Counted from the first letter of the stretch, positions 18,407-27,735 are shown. The stretch is 41,562 nt of DNA from Pelagibacterales bacterium SAG-MED48 (GCA_014653375.1 JACWEP010000009.1:1-41562), one strand, 5' to 3'. Translations and numbers: made by a program. The notes: generated from the letters alone by a model not told the origin.

Positions 18407-19420
18407 ATGGGAACAGTAGTACAGCTTAAAAATCAGATAAATGACTCTTATTTTCAACTTAAAGATTTCGTTGAAGATAAACTTATTTTAACTGAAGAAA
18501 AAATTAAATCAAAATTAGCCAGTGAAGTTGAGTTGGTTCAAAAAATGACCAATTATCATATTAAAACTGGAGGAAAAAGGCTGCGAGCTTTACTTACCTT
18601 AGGATCAGCAAAATTATGTGGATATTCTAAAGGTTCTAGAGATGTGAATTTGGCGGCTTGTGTGGAATTAATTCATAGCGCAACTTTAATGCATGATGAT
18701 GTAATTGATGAAGGTGGGATAAGAAGAGGAAAAGAAACTTTAAATAAAGTATGGAATAACCATTCATCTATTTTAATTGGTGATTATTTGTTAAGCAGAT
18801 GCTTTGAAATGATGGTGGAAGATGGCAACCTAGAAGTTTTAAAATTATTATCATCAACCTCAGCAAAAATAGCTCAAGGAGAAGTTTTACAACTTCAGCA
18901 TAAAGGTGAGGTAGATATGCTTGAAGAAACCTATCTTAAAATTATTTCAGCAAAAACTGCTGAACTGTTTGCAGCTGCAACAAAAGTAGGTGCAATTTTG
19001 TCAGACTCGGATACCAAAGAAAAAGATGCACTTGAATTTTATGGAAGAAACCTTGGTCTTACATTTCAAATTGCAGATGATACGCTTGATTATAATTCTG
19101 ATCTAAAATTATTTGGAAAAAAAATAGGTCAAGATTTTTTTGAAGGGAAAATTACCCTACCTATAATTTTACTTTTTCAAAAATTAGTATTAAATGAAAA
19201 AAAACTATTAATTGAAATATTTCAAAAAGAATTAAGAGATAAAGATGACTTAAATAAAATAATTTCTTTAATAAAAAAATATAATATTATTAAAGAGTGT
19301 TATCAAAAAGCTCAACATTATATAAATCTAGCCTCAAACTCTTTAACTGTATTTAACGACTCAAAAGAAAAAGAGATTCTTAAAAGTCTGACATCATTTA
19401 GTTTAACTAGAAATTTTTAA
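18407..19420 (+). CDS. ispB: Long-chain polyprenyl diphosphate synthase (octaprenyl/decaprenyl type)
   Basis: A trans-prenyltransferase that lengthens FPP with IPP to make the ubiquinone side chain. The 337-residue protein has GGKRLRALL (residues 55-63), the first Asp-rich motif DDVID (97-101) after LIHSATLMH, RRGKETLN, and the second Asp-rich motif DDTLD (224-228). A small Ala (residue 92) five positions before the first motif fits a long-chain enzyme. Octa- versus decaprenyl cannot be decided. The 114-bp divergent gap with the peptidase gene contains a TATAAT-like box (18335-18340) without a good -35. The 3' end interlocks with pdxH: both stops share TTAA at 19417-19420. The substrate FPP comes from IspA at 23078-23950. 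Confidence 0.93.
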   Translation: MGTVVQLKNQINDSYFQLKDFVEDKLILTEEKIKSKLASEVELVQKMTNYHIKTGGKRLRALLTLGSAKLCGYSKGSRDVNLAACVELIHSATLMHDDVIDEGGIRRGKETLNKVWNNHSSILIGDYLLSRCFEMMVEDGNLEVLKLLSSTSAKIAQGEVLQLQHKGEVDMLEETYLKIISAKTAELFAAATKVGAILSDSDTKEKDALEFYGRNLGLTFQIADDTLDYNSDLKLFGKKIGQDFFEGKITLPIILLFQKLVLNEKKLLIEIFQKELRDKDDLNKIISLIKKYNIIKECYQKAQHYINLASNSLTVFNDSKEKEILKSLTSFSLTRNF

Positions 19421-20040
19421 GGACTTAATAATGATTTTATCCACTGGCCGTTTCTATCTTTAACATATTTCAATCTTTCATGTATTCTGCTATCTCCATC
19501 TAGCCAAAATTCAATACTTTGTGCAGATAAAATCCACCCAGACCAATGACTTGGTCTTGGCACATTATTTTCATCATTATATTTATCTTTATATTCTTTT
19601 ATGGAATCAATTAATTGATCCCTACTAGTTAATTCTTTACTTTGCTTAGAGGCCCAGGCTCCAATTCTACTCTCATAACTTCTCGAATTATAATATTTGT
19701 CAGCGACATCATCTGCTACCTGTGTAACTACGCCGTTAATTCTTATTTGTCTCAAAAGACTTTTCCAATGAAAACACATTGCAGCTTTAGGATTTTCTTT
19801 TAATTCGTTTCCTTTTTGACTGTTCAAATTTGTGTAAAATATAAATCCATTCTGACTAAAGTCTTTCAATAAAACCATTCTCACTGATGGAAAGTTATTA
19901 TTAGATGTTGCTAGTGATACTGCATTAGGATCATTAGGTTCTGATTTTTTTGCATCATCCATCCACAGTTTAAATAGCTCTATTGGATCATCTAGATCTA
20001 AAAAACAGCTATTAAGGCCAAGTGGGTTTTTTTGATTCAT
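19417..20040 (-). CDS. pdxH: Pyridoxamine/pyridoxine 5'-phosphate oxidase
   Basis: FMN-dependent oxidase making pyridoxal 5'-phosphate. The 207-residue length is normal. Visible blocks: NAVSLATSN, PSVRMVLLKDFSQNGFIFYTNLNSQKG (FMN-binding), AAMCFHWKSLLRQIRINGVV, YYNSRSYESRIGAWASKQS, and the C-terminal PSHWSGW and EFWLDGDSRIHER. PLP is needed by the transaminases that finish the ilv and aromatic pathways whose earlier enzymes are in this window. It is divergent from aroC with only 33 bp between the two ATG codons, which holds an AT palindrome. Confidence 0.95.
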   Translation of the reverse strand: MNQKNPLGLNSCFLDLDDPIELFKLWMDDAKKSEPNDPNAVSLATSNNNFPSVRMVLLKDFSQNGFIFYTNLNSQKGNELKENPKAAMCFHWKSLLRQIRINGVVTQVADDVADKYYNSRSYESRIGAWASKQSKELTSRDQLIDSIKEYKDKYNDENNVPRPSHWSGWILSAQSIEFWLDGDSRIHERLKYVKDRNGQWIKSLLSP

Positions 20041-20055
20041 AATTTAAACAAAATA

Positions 20056-20072
20056 ATCTATATAATATAGAT
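20056..20072. promoter_or_regulatory. AT palindrome in the pdxH/aroC divergent gap, probable shared -10 region
   Basis: ATCTATAT-A-ATATAGAT is a perfect 8-bp inverted repeat around a single A, ending 1 nt before the aroC ATG. On the plus strand it contains TATAAT (20061-20066), a consensus -10 whose start site would fall on or beside the aroC ATG. The minus strand offers similar boxes toward pdxH. A convincing -35 is missing. Such palindromes arise easily at this base composition, so the promoter role is tentative. Confidence 0.4.
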
Positions 20073-20073
20073 A

Positions 20074-21156
20074 ATGTCATTTAATACTTTTGGAAAGCTA
20101 TTTCGTTTCTCTACTTGGGGTGAGTCTCATGGGCCTGCAATAGGATGTATAGTAGATGGTTGTCCTCCTAATATAAACCTCAAAGAACAAGATATACAAA
20201 TTGAATTAGATAAAAGAAAACCAGGACAATCTAAATTTACAACTCAAAGAAAAGAGGACGATAAGGTTCAAATATTATCAGGTATATTTGAAGGAAAAAC
20301 TACTGGAACACCTATTTCATTAATTATTTATAATAAAGACATGAGATCAAAAGATTATGGCAATATCAAAAATAAATTTAGACCGGGACATGCTGATTAT
20401 ACATACTTTAAAAAATATGGGATAAGAGATTATAGAGGTGGTGGAAGATCTTCAGCAAGGGAAACTGCTGCAAGAGTTGCAGCTGGTGCAATAGCTAAAT
20501 TAGTTTTGCAAAAAAAATTAGGTAAAAAATTTAAAGTTATTGGTGCCGTTACTCAATTAGGAATTTTGGGATGTGATACAAATCAGTGGAATGATAATAC
20601 AATTTCTAGAAATCCATTTTTTTGCCCCGACAAGTCTATGTTAAAACTTTGGGAGAAATATTTATTAGGTGTAAGAAAATCTGGATCTTCATGTGGAGCC
20701 ATAATTGAAGTAAGAGCTAGAGGAATTCCCGCAGGTTTTGGTGCTCCTATTTATTCAAAATTAGACTCTGATATTGCCTCAGGTCTAATGAGTATAAATG
20801 CTGTTAAAGGAGTAAATATTGGAGCTGGAATGAATTCAGCTCAATTAAGTGGTGAACAAAATTCAGATGAAATTTCTCAAAAAGGAAAAAAATTAAATTT
20901 TAACTCTAATAATGCTGGTGGAATTTTGGGTGGTATATCTAGTGGTCAAGAAATTATTGCTTCTTTTGCAGTAAAACCTACATCCTCAATTTTAACAACT
21001 AGAAAAACAATTAATAAATTTGGAAAAAATACCACTATATCTGTTAAGGGCAGACATGATCCTTGCGTTGGCATTAGGGCAGTTCCTGTTGGTGAAGCCA
21101 TGATAAATTGTGTTTTGTTAGATCATTATCTAATGAATAAAGCTCAATGTAGTTAA
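20074..21156 (+). CDS. aroC: Chorismate synthase
   Basis: Last step of the shikimate trunk: EPSP to chorismate with reduced FMN as catalyst. The 360 residues contain all landmark blocks: [113 protein letters not shown], and [17 protein letters not shown] near the C-terminus. No ribosome-binding site precedes the ATG, because the upstream AT palindrome ends 1 nt before it; the mRNA may be nearly leaderless. It is convergent with dxs (8-bp gap, no visible terminator). Confidence 0.97.
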   Translation: MSFNTFGKLFRFSTWGESHGPAIGCIVDGCPPNINLKEQDIQIELDKRKPGQSKFTTQRKEDDKVQILSGIFEGKTTGTPISLIIYNKDMRSKDYGNIKNKFRPGHADYTYFKKYGIRDYRGGGRSSARETAARVAAGAIAKLVLQKKLGKKFKVIGAVTQLGILGCDTNQWNDNTISRNPFFCPDKSMLKLWEKYLLGVRKSGSSCGAIIEVRARGIPAGFGAPIYSKLDSDIASGLMSINAVKGVNIGAGMNSAQLSGEQNSDEISQKGKKLNFNSNNAGGILGGISSGQEIIASFAVKPTSSILTTRKTINKFGKNTTISVKGRHDPCVGIRAVPVGEAMINCVLLDHYLMNKAQCS

Positions 21157-21164
21157 ATCTTGTA

Positions 21165-23081
21165 TTAATTTTTTACTACTTTTATTGCTTCTTTTGTAAA
21201 CAAAATATCTAAGATTTTTTTTGAAATTTGAGAAGCATTTAATCCAGCCAGCTCATACATTTTATTTGGACTGTCTTGTTCAATAAAAGTATCAGGCAAC
21301 ATCATTGCTCTAAATTTTAGGCCTTTATCAAATATACCTTTTTCAGCAAGTAAGTTTTTAACATGAGAACCAAAACCGCCAATCGATCCTTCTTCTATAG
21401 TAATCATTACATCGTGCTCTCTAGCACATTTTAAGATAAGTTCTTGATCCAAAGGTTTGGCAAACCTTGCATCAACAATTGTAGTGGATACACCTTTATT
21501 CTTTAATTCTTCAGCTGCTAATTTGCATTCTTCTAGCCTTGCTCCTAAGCTTAAAATACAAGCCTGTTTTCCTTCTTGAACAATTCTTCCTTTTCCTATT
21601 TCAATTTTTTCGTCTATTGAAGGAAGTTCAAGTCCAACTCCTTTACCTCTTGGATATCTAATTGCGCTAGGTCTATCGTTTATATCAACTGAAGTATTTA
21701 TCATTTTTACTAACTCAGCCTCATCACTTGCGGCCATAACAATAAAGTTAGGTAAAGTTGATAAATAAGTAATGTCAAATGAGCCAGCATGTGTTGATCC
21801 GTCTGCTCCAACTAAGCCCGCTCTATCTATTGCGAATCTAACTGGCAAACTTTGAATAGCTACATCATGAACAACCTGATCATAAGCTCTTTGTAAAAAA
21901 GTTGAATAAATTGCTGCATAAGGCTTATATCCCTCTGTAGCCAAACCTGCTGAAAAAGTTACTGCATGCTGTTCGGCTATACCAACATCAAACATTCTTT
22001 TAGGAAATTCTTTTCCAAAAATATCCATTCCTGTTCCTCCCGGCATTGCAGCTGTTATTCCAACTATTTTACTATCTTTTTGGGCATGTTTAACCAGAGT
22101 GTTAGCAAATACTTTTGTGTAGGCTGGAAGATTGTTGCCACTTTTAATCTGTTCACCAGTCTCAACATTAAACTTTGAGACACCATGATAATGGTCTGTA
22201 GCTTTTTCTGCGTATGAATATCCTTTTCCTTTTTGTGTTTTAATATGGATCATAATTGGACCTTCATGTTTTGAGTCTCTTGCATTTCTTAAAATAGGCA
22301 CGAGACTTGTTAAATCATGACCATCAATTGGACCTGCATAATAAAAACCTAATGAACTAAATAAAGTACCACCAGTAACTGCAGAACGTAAAAAATCTTC
22401 TGCTTTACCTGCTTTGGCACTAAATCTTTTTGAAAACGCTGAAGTAATTAACTTAAGCGTTTCTCTAAGACTAAAATATATTTTTCCAGTAAATAATTTT
22501 GCCAAATAAGTTCTCATAGCACCTACTGGTTTTGCAATAGACATGTCGTTATCATTTAAAATAACAATCATTTTGGTTTTAGATGCACCAGCATTATTCA
22601 TTGCTTCATAAGCCATGCCTGCACTTATTGCACCATCACCAATTACAGCTATTACATTAGACGATTTATTAGCTAGCTTATTGGCTTCGGCAATACCAAG
22701 TGCTGAAGATATAGATGTTGAACTATGAGCTGCTCCAAAAGGATCATATTCACTTTCTGATCTTTTTGTAAATCCTGACAATCCATTTCCTTGTCTTAAA
22801 GTTCTTATCTTATTTTTTCTTCCTGTTAAAATTTTATGAGGGTAAGATTGATGACCAACATCCCAAATTAATTTATCATTTGGAGTATCAAAAACATAAT
22901 GAAGAGCAACGGTCAACTCAACAACACCTAAGCCTGCTCCTAGATGTCCTCCTGTCTCTGATACCGCACTAATCATTTCTTTTCTAACTTCATTGGAAAC
23001 TTTTTCTAAATCATTTTCTGAAAGTTTTCTTAAGTCAGATGGAAAATTAATTTTATTTAAAAATTTATATTCTTGTGTCAT
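21165..23081 (-). CDS. dxs: 1-deoxy-D-xylulose-5-phosphate synthase
   Basis: ThDP enzyme joining pyruvate and glyceraldehyde 3-phosphate, the entry step of the MEP isoprenoid pathway. The 638-residue length is normal. Seen in order: [40 protein letters not shown], the ThDP/Mg motif [18 protein letters not shown] with LNDND, GPIDGHD, TQKGKGY, and in the pyrimidine domain [24 protein letters not shown] and [15 protein letters not shown]. The ATG overlaps the ispA stop by 4 bp. Placement after xseB and ispA is a widespread proteobacterial operon and links precursor supply to prenyl elongation. Confidence 0.97.
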   Translation of the reverse strand: MTQEYKFLNKINFPSDLRKLSENDLEKVSNEVRKEMISAVSETGGHLGAGLGVVELTVALHYVFDTPNDKLIWDVGHQSYPHKILTGRKNKIRTLRQGNGLSGFTKRSESEYDPFGAAHSSTSISSALGIAEANKLANKSSNVIAVIGDGAISAGMAYEAMNNAGASKTKMIVILNDNDMSIAKPVGAMRTYLAKLFTGKIYFSLRETLKLITSAFSKRFSAKAGKAEDFLRSAVTGGTLFSSLGFYYAGPIDGHDLTSLVPILRNARDSKHEGPIMIHIKTQKGKGYSYAEKATDHYHGVSKFNVETGEQIKSGNNLPAYTKVFANTLVKHAQKDSKIVGITAAMPGGTGMDIFGKEFPKRMFDVGIAEQHAVTFSAGLATEGYKPYAAIYSTFLQRAYDQVVHDVAIQSLPVRFAIDRAGLVGADGSTHAGSFDITYLSTLPNFIVMAASDEAELVKMINTSVDINDRPSAIRYPRGKGVGLELPSIDEKIEIGKGRIVQEGKQACILSLGARLEECKLAAEELKNKGVSTTIVDARFAKPLDQELILKCAREHDVMITIEEGSIGGFGSHVKNLLAEKGIFDKGLKFRAMMLPDTFIEQDSPNKMYELAGLNASQISKKILDILFTKEAIKVVKN

Positions 23082-23950
23082 TTATTTCTATTTAAAATAT
23101 ATTCTAACGTTTCTCTAATATTCTTTGAATTCGATCCATATCTTTTTAGACTTTTATTAACATCAAAAACAATCTTATCACAATATTTAATTGCATTCTC
23201 GTACCCAAGTAAACTTATAAGCGTTGCTTTACCTTTTTTTTGATCTTTTCTTGTTTTTTTTCCAGCTATTTTGGAATCACCTTTAAAATCAATTAAATCA
23301 TCAGCTATTTGAAACAATAAACCAATATTAGAACCTATGTTTTCAAAAAATTTCACTTGTTGACTACTCATTTTTTTAATAATTGCTGGAGCAGCACAAC
23401 AAAAACTAAACAACTTGCCAGTTTTTTTTATCTCCATTTCAATAATCTTTATTTTAGATACTTGTTGTTTTTCATAGCTAAGGTCAAGATATTGCCCGCC
23501 AGCAACACCCAAATGACCAGAGCACTCTGATAATTTTTTAATTAAATTAACCTTAATTTTTTCACTTATTTTTAAATTAGGGCTTGCCAAGATTTCACAA
23601 GCAATTGTTTGTAAAGAATTTCCAGCTAGTATTGCAGTAGACTCCCCAAATTTAATGTGTGTAGATGGTTTTCCTCTTCTAATTTTATCATCATCCATGC
23701 ATGGTAGATCATCGTGTATAAGGGTATAAGCATGAATACATTCTACAGCCGAACCAATAGTAATTAATGTTTTATAATCAATTGATAATAAAGAACCAAT
23801 ATCAATTAAAATTTTAGATCTAATTTTTTTTCCACCAGGAAACAAACCGTATTTCATGGCTGGAATTAATTTTGAGTTATTTTGCTTATTAAGAAAATCT
23901 TTTAAAAAAAAATTTGTGTCCTTTGCAATTCTATTAATTCTAGTTTTCAT
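23078..23950 (-). CDS. ispA: Farnesyl (geranyl) diphosphate synthase
   Basis: Short-chain trans-prenyltransferase condensing DMAPP/GPP with IPP. The 290-residue protein has [11 protein letters not shown], the first Asp-rich motif DDLPCMDDD (residues 80-88; the two-residue insertion Pro-Cys marks the bacterial FPP-synthase type), RRGKPSTH and the second motif [15 protein letters not shown] is the substrate for IspB at 18407-19420 and for lipid-carrier synthesis. It overlaps xseB upstream and dxs downstream by 4 bp each (ATGA-type junctions), indicating tight translational coupling in one operon. Confidence 0.95.
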   Translation of the reverse strand: MKTRINRIAKDTNFFLKDFLNKQNNSKLIPAMKYGLFPGGKKIRSKILIDIGSLLSIDYKTLITIGSAVECIHAYTLIHDDLPCMDDDKIRRGKPSTHIKFGESTAILAGNSLQTIACEILASPNLKISEKIKVNLIKKLSECSGHLGVAGGQYLDLSYEKQQVSKIKIIEMEIKKTGKLFSFCCAAPAIIKKMSSQQVKFFENIGSNIGLLFQIADDLIDFKGDSKIAGKKTRKDQKKGKATLISLLGYENAIKYCDKIVFDVNKSLKRYGSNSKNIRETLEYILNRNK

Positions 23951-24183
23951 TTCTTTTTAATAATTTCTTTAACTTTTTTATTGGTCTCTTCATTTATAGA
24001 TCTAAAATTTTTGTGAAATTTTTTTTCAATAATATTATTTAACTTCAATAATTGCTGGTAACTTTCAACAGAACTATTTAAATCATTTTCATTTTCTAAT
24101 GACTCAATGATTTGATTTGCTTGATCTGTTAATTCTTCAAGGGAGCTTGTATTATTATCAGGTGGTAAATTTTTATCTTTCAT
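23947..24183 (-). CDS. xseB: Exodeoxyribonuclease VII, small subunit
   Basis: A 78-residue acidic, helical protein. The core from about residue 14 (SLEELTDQANQIIESLENEN) through SVESYQQLLKLNNIIEKK matches XseB, where a short helical hairpin binds the long XseA chain in several copies. The catalytic partner xseA is not in the window. Identity is supported strongly by context: xseB-ispA-dxs is a conserved order in many proteobacteria. It overlaps ispA by 4 bp and is divergent from the threonylcarbamoyl-AMP synthase gene across 20 bp. Product length is normal. Confidence 0.88.
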   Translation of the reverse strand: MKDKNLPPDNNTSSLEELTDQANQIIESLENENDLNSSVESYQQLLKLNNIIEKKFHKNFRSINEETNKKVKEIIKKK

Positions 24184-24184
24184 A

Positions 24185-24199
24185 TAATAATAATTATTA
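24185..24199. promoter_or_regulatory. AT palindrome filling the 20-bp xseB/tsaC divergent gap
   Basis: TAATAAT-A-ATTATTA is a perfect 7-bp inverted repeat with a single central A. It fills almost the whole space between two divergent ATG codons (24183 and 24204). Any promoter for either gene must overlap it and reach into the opposite coding region. It resembles the arrangement at 20056-20072. Chance is a real alternative at this base composition. Confidence 0.3.
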
Positions 24200-24203
24200 A
24201 TAC

Positions 24204-25136
24204 ATGAAATCTATTCAATCAAATATCAAAAAAGCAAAAAAATATTTAGATAAAAATGACTGTATAGCTGTACCTACCGAAACTGTCTATGGGTTAGCAG
24301 GAAACGCTTATTCTAATATTGCTGTAAAAAAAATATTTAAGCTAAAAAAAAGGCCAGTGAATAACCCATTAATTGCCCATTATTACGATATTAATAAACT
24401 CAAACAAGATTGTCATATTAATGATGATTTCATTAAACTTTTTAATAAGTTTTCACCTGGACCTATAACATTTATTCTTAAATTAAAAAAAGATTCTAAA
24501 ATTTCTAATTTTGTAACTAATAAACAAAAAACGCTTGCTGTTCGATTTCCTAAACATCTTTTATTTAGAAAATTACTTAAGAATTTAAATTATCCATTAG
24601 CAGCACCAAGCGCAAATATATCTACTAAATTAAGTTCTGTTCAAGCGTCAGACGTTATTGAAGAATTTGGATCAAAAATTAAATATGTTTTAAATGGTGG
24701 TAAATGCCAAATTGGTGTTGAATCAACAATTATTAATCTAACAACCAAGCCAACTATATTAAGATTTGGAGGACTAGATATTTCAAAAATAGAACAAATA
24801 TTGAAAAGAAGAATTATAATTAACACTAACTCAAAAAAGAAAATTGCACCTGGTCAATTTCCTTTACATTATTCACCAGGTATTCCGTTAAGAACAAATG
24901 TTAAAGATCCTAAAAACGATGAAGCTTTTTTGTTAATTAAGAAAAGAAAAATTACATTTAAAAATTATTATTATTTAAGTAAAAAAAATGATTTAAAACA
25001 AGCTGCAAAGAATTTATACTCTTTATTGAGAAGAATTAAAAAAGATGGGTATAAGATGATTGCAGTAGAAAAAATTCCAAATATTGGAATTGGCAAAACA
25101 TTAAACGATAGACTAAATAGAGCTTCTAAATTTTAA
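24204..25136 (+). CDS. tsaC: L-threonylcarbamoyladenylate synthase (Sua5/YrdC/TsaC family)
   Basis: Makes threonylcarbamoyl-AMP from Thr, bicarbonate and ATP for t6A37 of ANN-decoding tRNAs. The YrdC domain (about residues 1-200) shows PTETVYGLAGNAY, KIFKLKKRPVNNPLIAHY, SPGPITFILK, LAVRFPKH, PLAAPSANIS and VESTIINL. At 310 residues it is longer than plain TsaC (about 190). The C-terminal part has the PGQFPLHYSPG linker of Sua5, so it is the two-domain Sua5 (TsaC2) form. The stop directly abuts the start of the ABC ATPase gene (TAAATG), so the three plus-strand genes are probably co-transcribed, although no functional link is known. Confidence 0.92.
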   Translation: MKSIQSNIKKAKKYLDKNDCIAVPTETVYGLAGNAYSNIAVKKIFKLKKRPVNNPLIAHYYDINKLKQDCHINDDFIKLFNKFSPGPITFILKLKKDSKISNFVTNKQKTLAVRFPKHLLFRKLLKNLNYPLAAPSANISTKLSSVQASDVIEEFGSKIKYVLNGGKCQIGVESTIINLTTKPTILRFGGLDISKIEQILKRRIIINTNSKKKIAPGQFPLHYSPGIPLRTNVKDPKNDEAFLLIKKRKITFKNYYYLSKKNDLKQAAKNLYSLLRRIKKDGYKMIAVEKIPNIGIGKTLNDRLNRASKF

Positions 25137-25874
25137 ATGCAAAATTCAATTGAAGTAATTAATCTATCTAAGTCATATAAATCTAAACAAGCTGTAAACA
25201 ATATAAATTTTAAGATAAATGAAAATGAAATAGTTGGCTTACTAGGTCCAAATGGTTGTGGAAAAACAACTACAATCGGAATGATTCTTGGCTTACTAAA
25301 ACCAACTAGTGGACAAGTCTTAATTAATGGAATTGATATTGAAAAAAATAAAATTTCTCTTCTTCATAAAATGAATTTTATATCTCCATATATTGAGCTA
25401 CCAAAAAAACTTACTGTAAAACAAAATTTAACTGTCTATGGAAAATTATATAATATTAATAATTTAAATGATCGAATTAATTATCTATCAAATAAACTAA
25501 GATTAAATGATCTTTTAGATAAAATTACAGGAGAACTTTCCTCAGGACAAAAGAATAGAGCTAGCTTGGCTAAAGCATTAATAAATGAGCCTACTGTACT
25601 TTTGCTTGATGAACCTACCGCATCTTTGGATCCTGAAACTGGAGACTTTATAAGAACATTTTTAGAAAATTATAAAAAAGAAAAAAAAATAGCAGTACTA
25701 CTGGCTTCACACAATATGGATGAAGTTAAAAGACTGTGTGGCTCTGTGCTTATGATGAATGATGGTAATATTATTGATAGAGGTACTCCAGACGATTTAA
25801 TTAAAAAATATGGAAGAAAAAACTTAGAAGAAGTATTTCTAGAACTAGTGAGGACTAAAAGTGAGTTTAACTAG
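25137..25874 (+). CDS. ABC transporter ATP-binding protein (ABC-2 exporter type)
   Basis: A 245-residue single nucleotide-binding domain. Walker A is GPNGCGKT (residues 37-44), the signature is LSSGQ (134-138), Walker B is VLLLDEP (154-160) and the switch His is His192 in ASHNMDE. The C-terminal DRGTPDDLIKKYGRKNLEEVFLEL resembles the tail of CcmA/NatA/NodI-like ATPases paired with ABC-2 permeases. It powers the permease encoded directly downstream, with which it overlaps by 14 bp. There is no substrate-binding protein, so export is likely. The substrate is unknown. Confidence 0.9.
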   Translation: MQNSIEVINLSKSYKSKQAVNNINFKINENEIVGLLGPNGCGKTTTIGMILGLLKPTSGQVLINGIDIEKNKISLLHKMNFISPYIELPKKLTVKQNLTVYGKLYNINNLNDRINYLSNKLRLNDLLDKITGELSSGQKNRASLAKALINEPTVLLLDEPTASLDPETGDFIRTFLENYKKEKKIAVLLASHNMDEVKRLCGSVLMMNDGNIIDRGTPDDLIKKYGRKNLEEVFLELVRTKSEFN

Positions 25875-26652
25875 AATTTATGGTCTTTTTTTAAGACACT
25901 TTTATTTAATAAGTAGATCTTTTCCAAGAATATTAGATTTAATATATTGGCCATCTATCCAAATAACCTTATGGGGTTTTATCTCAAATTTTTTTGCAGC
26001 TAATAGTAATTATTATGGTGGTGCTGTTGGAGTAATTCTATCTTGTGCCATTCTTTATGACTTTTTATTTAGAACAAGTATTGGTTTTAATATGTTATTT
26101 TTAGAGGAAATATGGAGTAGAAATTTTACTAATCTTTTTATTGCACCGATGAAAATTAGTGAAATTATTGTGTCGCTAGTTTTTACAGCTTTAATTAGAG
26201 CCTTGATAGGTCTTGTGCCAGCAATATTGCTAACTTCTCCACTATTTGGAATATCTTTATTAGATTTAGGTTTACCATTAGCATTTCTTTTTTTGAGTCT
26301 ATATATTTTTGGAATTACACTTGGTATTTTTGTTGCCTCAGGACTATTGAGATTTGGACCATCTTTTGAAAATATTGCTTGGTCTACAATGTTTCTATTG
26401 GCACCTTTTGGCTGCATTTATTATCCAGTTGAAACTTTGCCAGAAATTTTTCAATCAATAGCTTATTTGCTTCCATTAGTTTACATTTTTGAAGAAACAA
26501 GAAATATACTGGTTAATCAATTAGTAAATTATGAAAATATTATTCAAGCACTTTATCTAAACGCTATATATCTATTTATAGCAATATCTGTATTTTATTA
26601 TTCTTTTGATAAAGCCAGGGATAAAGGAACTTTAATCAATATTGGTGAATAA
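25861..26652 (+). CDS. ABC-2 type transporter permease
   Basis: A 263-residue integral membrane protein with about six hydrophobic segments; the clearest are near residues 60-75, 100-130, 135-165, 175-190, 200-215 and 235-255. The N-terminal helix (RIYGLFLRHFYLISRSFPRILDLIYWP) and the central EEIWSRNFTNLFIAPMKISEI fit the ABC2_membrane fold. The start is GTG at 25861, 14 bp inside the ATPase gene, a coupled arrangement. Together they form a two-component exporter; polysaccharide, lipid or drug substrates are all possible and none can be chosen. The stop lies 2 bp from the 3' end of the opposing tRNA gene. Confidence 0.85.
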   Translation: MSLTRIYGLFLRHFYLISRSFPRILDLIYWPSIQITLWGFISNFFAANSNYYGGAVGVILSCAILYDFLFRTSIGFNMLFLEEIWSRNFTNLFIAPMKISEIIVSLVFTALIRALIGLVPAILLTSPLFGISLLDLGLPLAFLFLSLYIFGITLGIFVASGLLRFGPSFENIAWSTMFLLAPFGCIYYPVETLPEIFQSIAYLLPLVYIFEETRNILVNQLVNYENIIQALYLNAIYLFIAISVFYYSFDKARDKGTLINIGE

Positions 26653-26654
26653 AT

Positions 26655-26731
26655 TGGCGCGCCTGCTAGGAGTCGAACCCAGAACCTCCTGATCCGAAGT
26701 CAGGCGCTCTATCCAGTTGAGCTACAAGCGC
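26655..26731 (-). tRNA. tRNA-Arg, anticodon UCG
   Basis: A 77-nt cloverleaf. The acceptor stem GCGCTTG pairs with CAGGCGC (one G-T wobble), the discriminator is G, and CCA is genome-encoded. The D arm contains AGCTC...GAGC, the anticodon stem CCTGA/TCAGG closes loop CTTCGGA with anticodon TCG, and the T loop is TTCGACT. With inosine-free U34 it should read CGN codons, mainly CGA/CGG. It is wedged between the ABC permease stop (2 bp) and rluD (23 bp), on the opposite strand to both. Confidence 0.96.
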
Positions 26732-26754
26732 ATATAGTATTAATATTACATTTT

Positions 26755-27735
26755 ATGAAAAAAAACATTAATTTTGTTGTAGAAGAAAGTGAAAATAATC
26801 TGAGAGTTGACGTTTTAATCAATAAACGAGAGGAATTAATTAGCAGAACTAGAATTAAAAACTTAATCTTAAAAGAAAAACTTAAATTAAATAATGAGAT
26901 TATAAAAAGTCCTTCAAAAAAAGTTTTAGCAGGTGATGAGTTAAGTCTTAATATCCCAGAACCTGAAGGGGCTTCCTTAAAACCTTATAATTTTAAATTA
27001 GAAATAATTCATGAAGATGAAGATTTGTTGATAATCAATAAGCCAGCTGGAATAATTATGCATCCTGGTGCTGGAAATTATGATGAAACAATTGTGAATG
27101 CACTAATGCATTATGATAAAGATTCACTCTCAACTATTGGTGATGAACTTAGACCGGGCATAGTTCATAGAATAGATAAAAACACATCTGGATTAGTGGT
27201 TATTGCAAAAAATAATGAAACTCACGAACACTTGTCAAAACAATTCAGTGACCATACTATCACAAGAGTTTATCAACTTTTAATTTGGGGTAAATTAAGA
27301 CCTTCTTCTGGAAGAATTGAAACTTATATTACTCGTAGTTCAAAAAATAGACAATTAATGGAAGTTAGCCAATCCAAAGGTAAGCAAGCTATAACAAATT
27401 ATAAAACTATAGAAACATTTGAAAATGACAAAACACCAACTTTAAGCTTGGTAGAATGTAAATTAGAAACTGGTAGAACTCATCAAATACGTGTTCACAT
27501 GACTCATATGGGAAACAGTATAGTTGGAGATGATAAGTATAAAAAAAAATATAAGAAATTAAAAAATATTGATATGGGATTAGAAAGTTTAATCTCCAAA
27601 CTAAATAGACAATTTTTGCATGCTAAAACTTTAGGGTTTATTCATCCTAAAACTGATGAAGAAATGGTTTTTTCCTCAATTTTGCCACAAGAATTAAATA
27701 ATTTATTAAAAACCCTGAGAAATACAAACGAATAA
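26755..27735 (+). CDS. rluD: 23S rRNA pseudouridine synthase, RluD family (RluA superfamily)
   Basis: A 326-residue enzyme with an N-terminal S4 RNA-binding domain (about residues 15-70: LRVDVLINKREELISRTRIKNLI) and a pseudouridine synthase domain. The catalytic Asp141 sits in GIVHRIDKNTSGLVVIAK. INKPAGIIMHPGAGN and LETGRTHQIRVHM are further signatures. RluD makes the pseudouridines of helix 69 in 23S rRNA at the subunit bridge; RluC is the main alternative, but the length and the neighbouring rpoH favour RluD. The gene ends 41 bp before rpoH in the same direction, a common alphaproteobacterial pair. Confidence 0.9.
   Translation: MKKNINFVVEESENNLRVDVLINKREELISRTRIKNLILKEKLKLNNEIIKSPSKKVLAGDELSLNIPEPEGASLKPYNFKLEIIHEDEDLLIINKPAGIIMHPGAGNYDETIVNALMHYDKDSLSTIGDELRPGIVHRIDKNTSGLVVIAKNNETHEHLSKQFSDHTITRVYQLLIWGKLRPSSGRIETYITRSSKNRQLMEVSQSKGKQAITNYKTIETFENDKTPTLSLVECKLETGRTHQIRVHMTHMGNSIVGDDKYKKKYKKLKNIDMGLESLISKLNRQFLHAKTLGFIHPKTDEEMVFSSILPQELNNLLKTLRNTNE

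Noticed and set aside
26055-26417. A 120-codon minus-strand frame opposite the ABC permease
   Set aside because: It lies wholly within a clear membrane-protein gene; its Lys/Asn/Pro-rich product is the expected complement of codons for hydrophobic residues.
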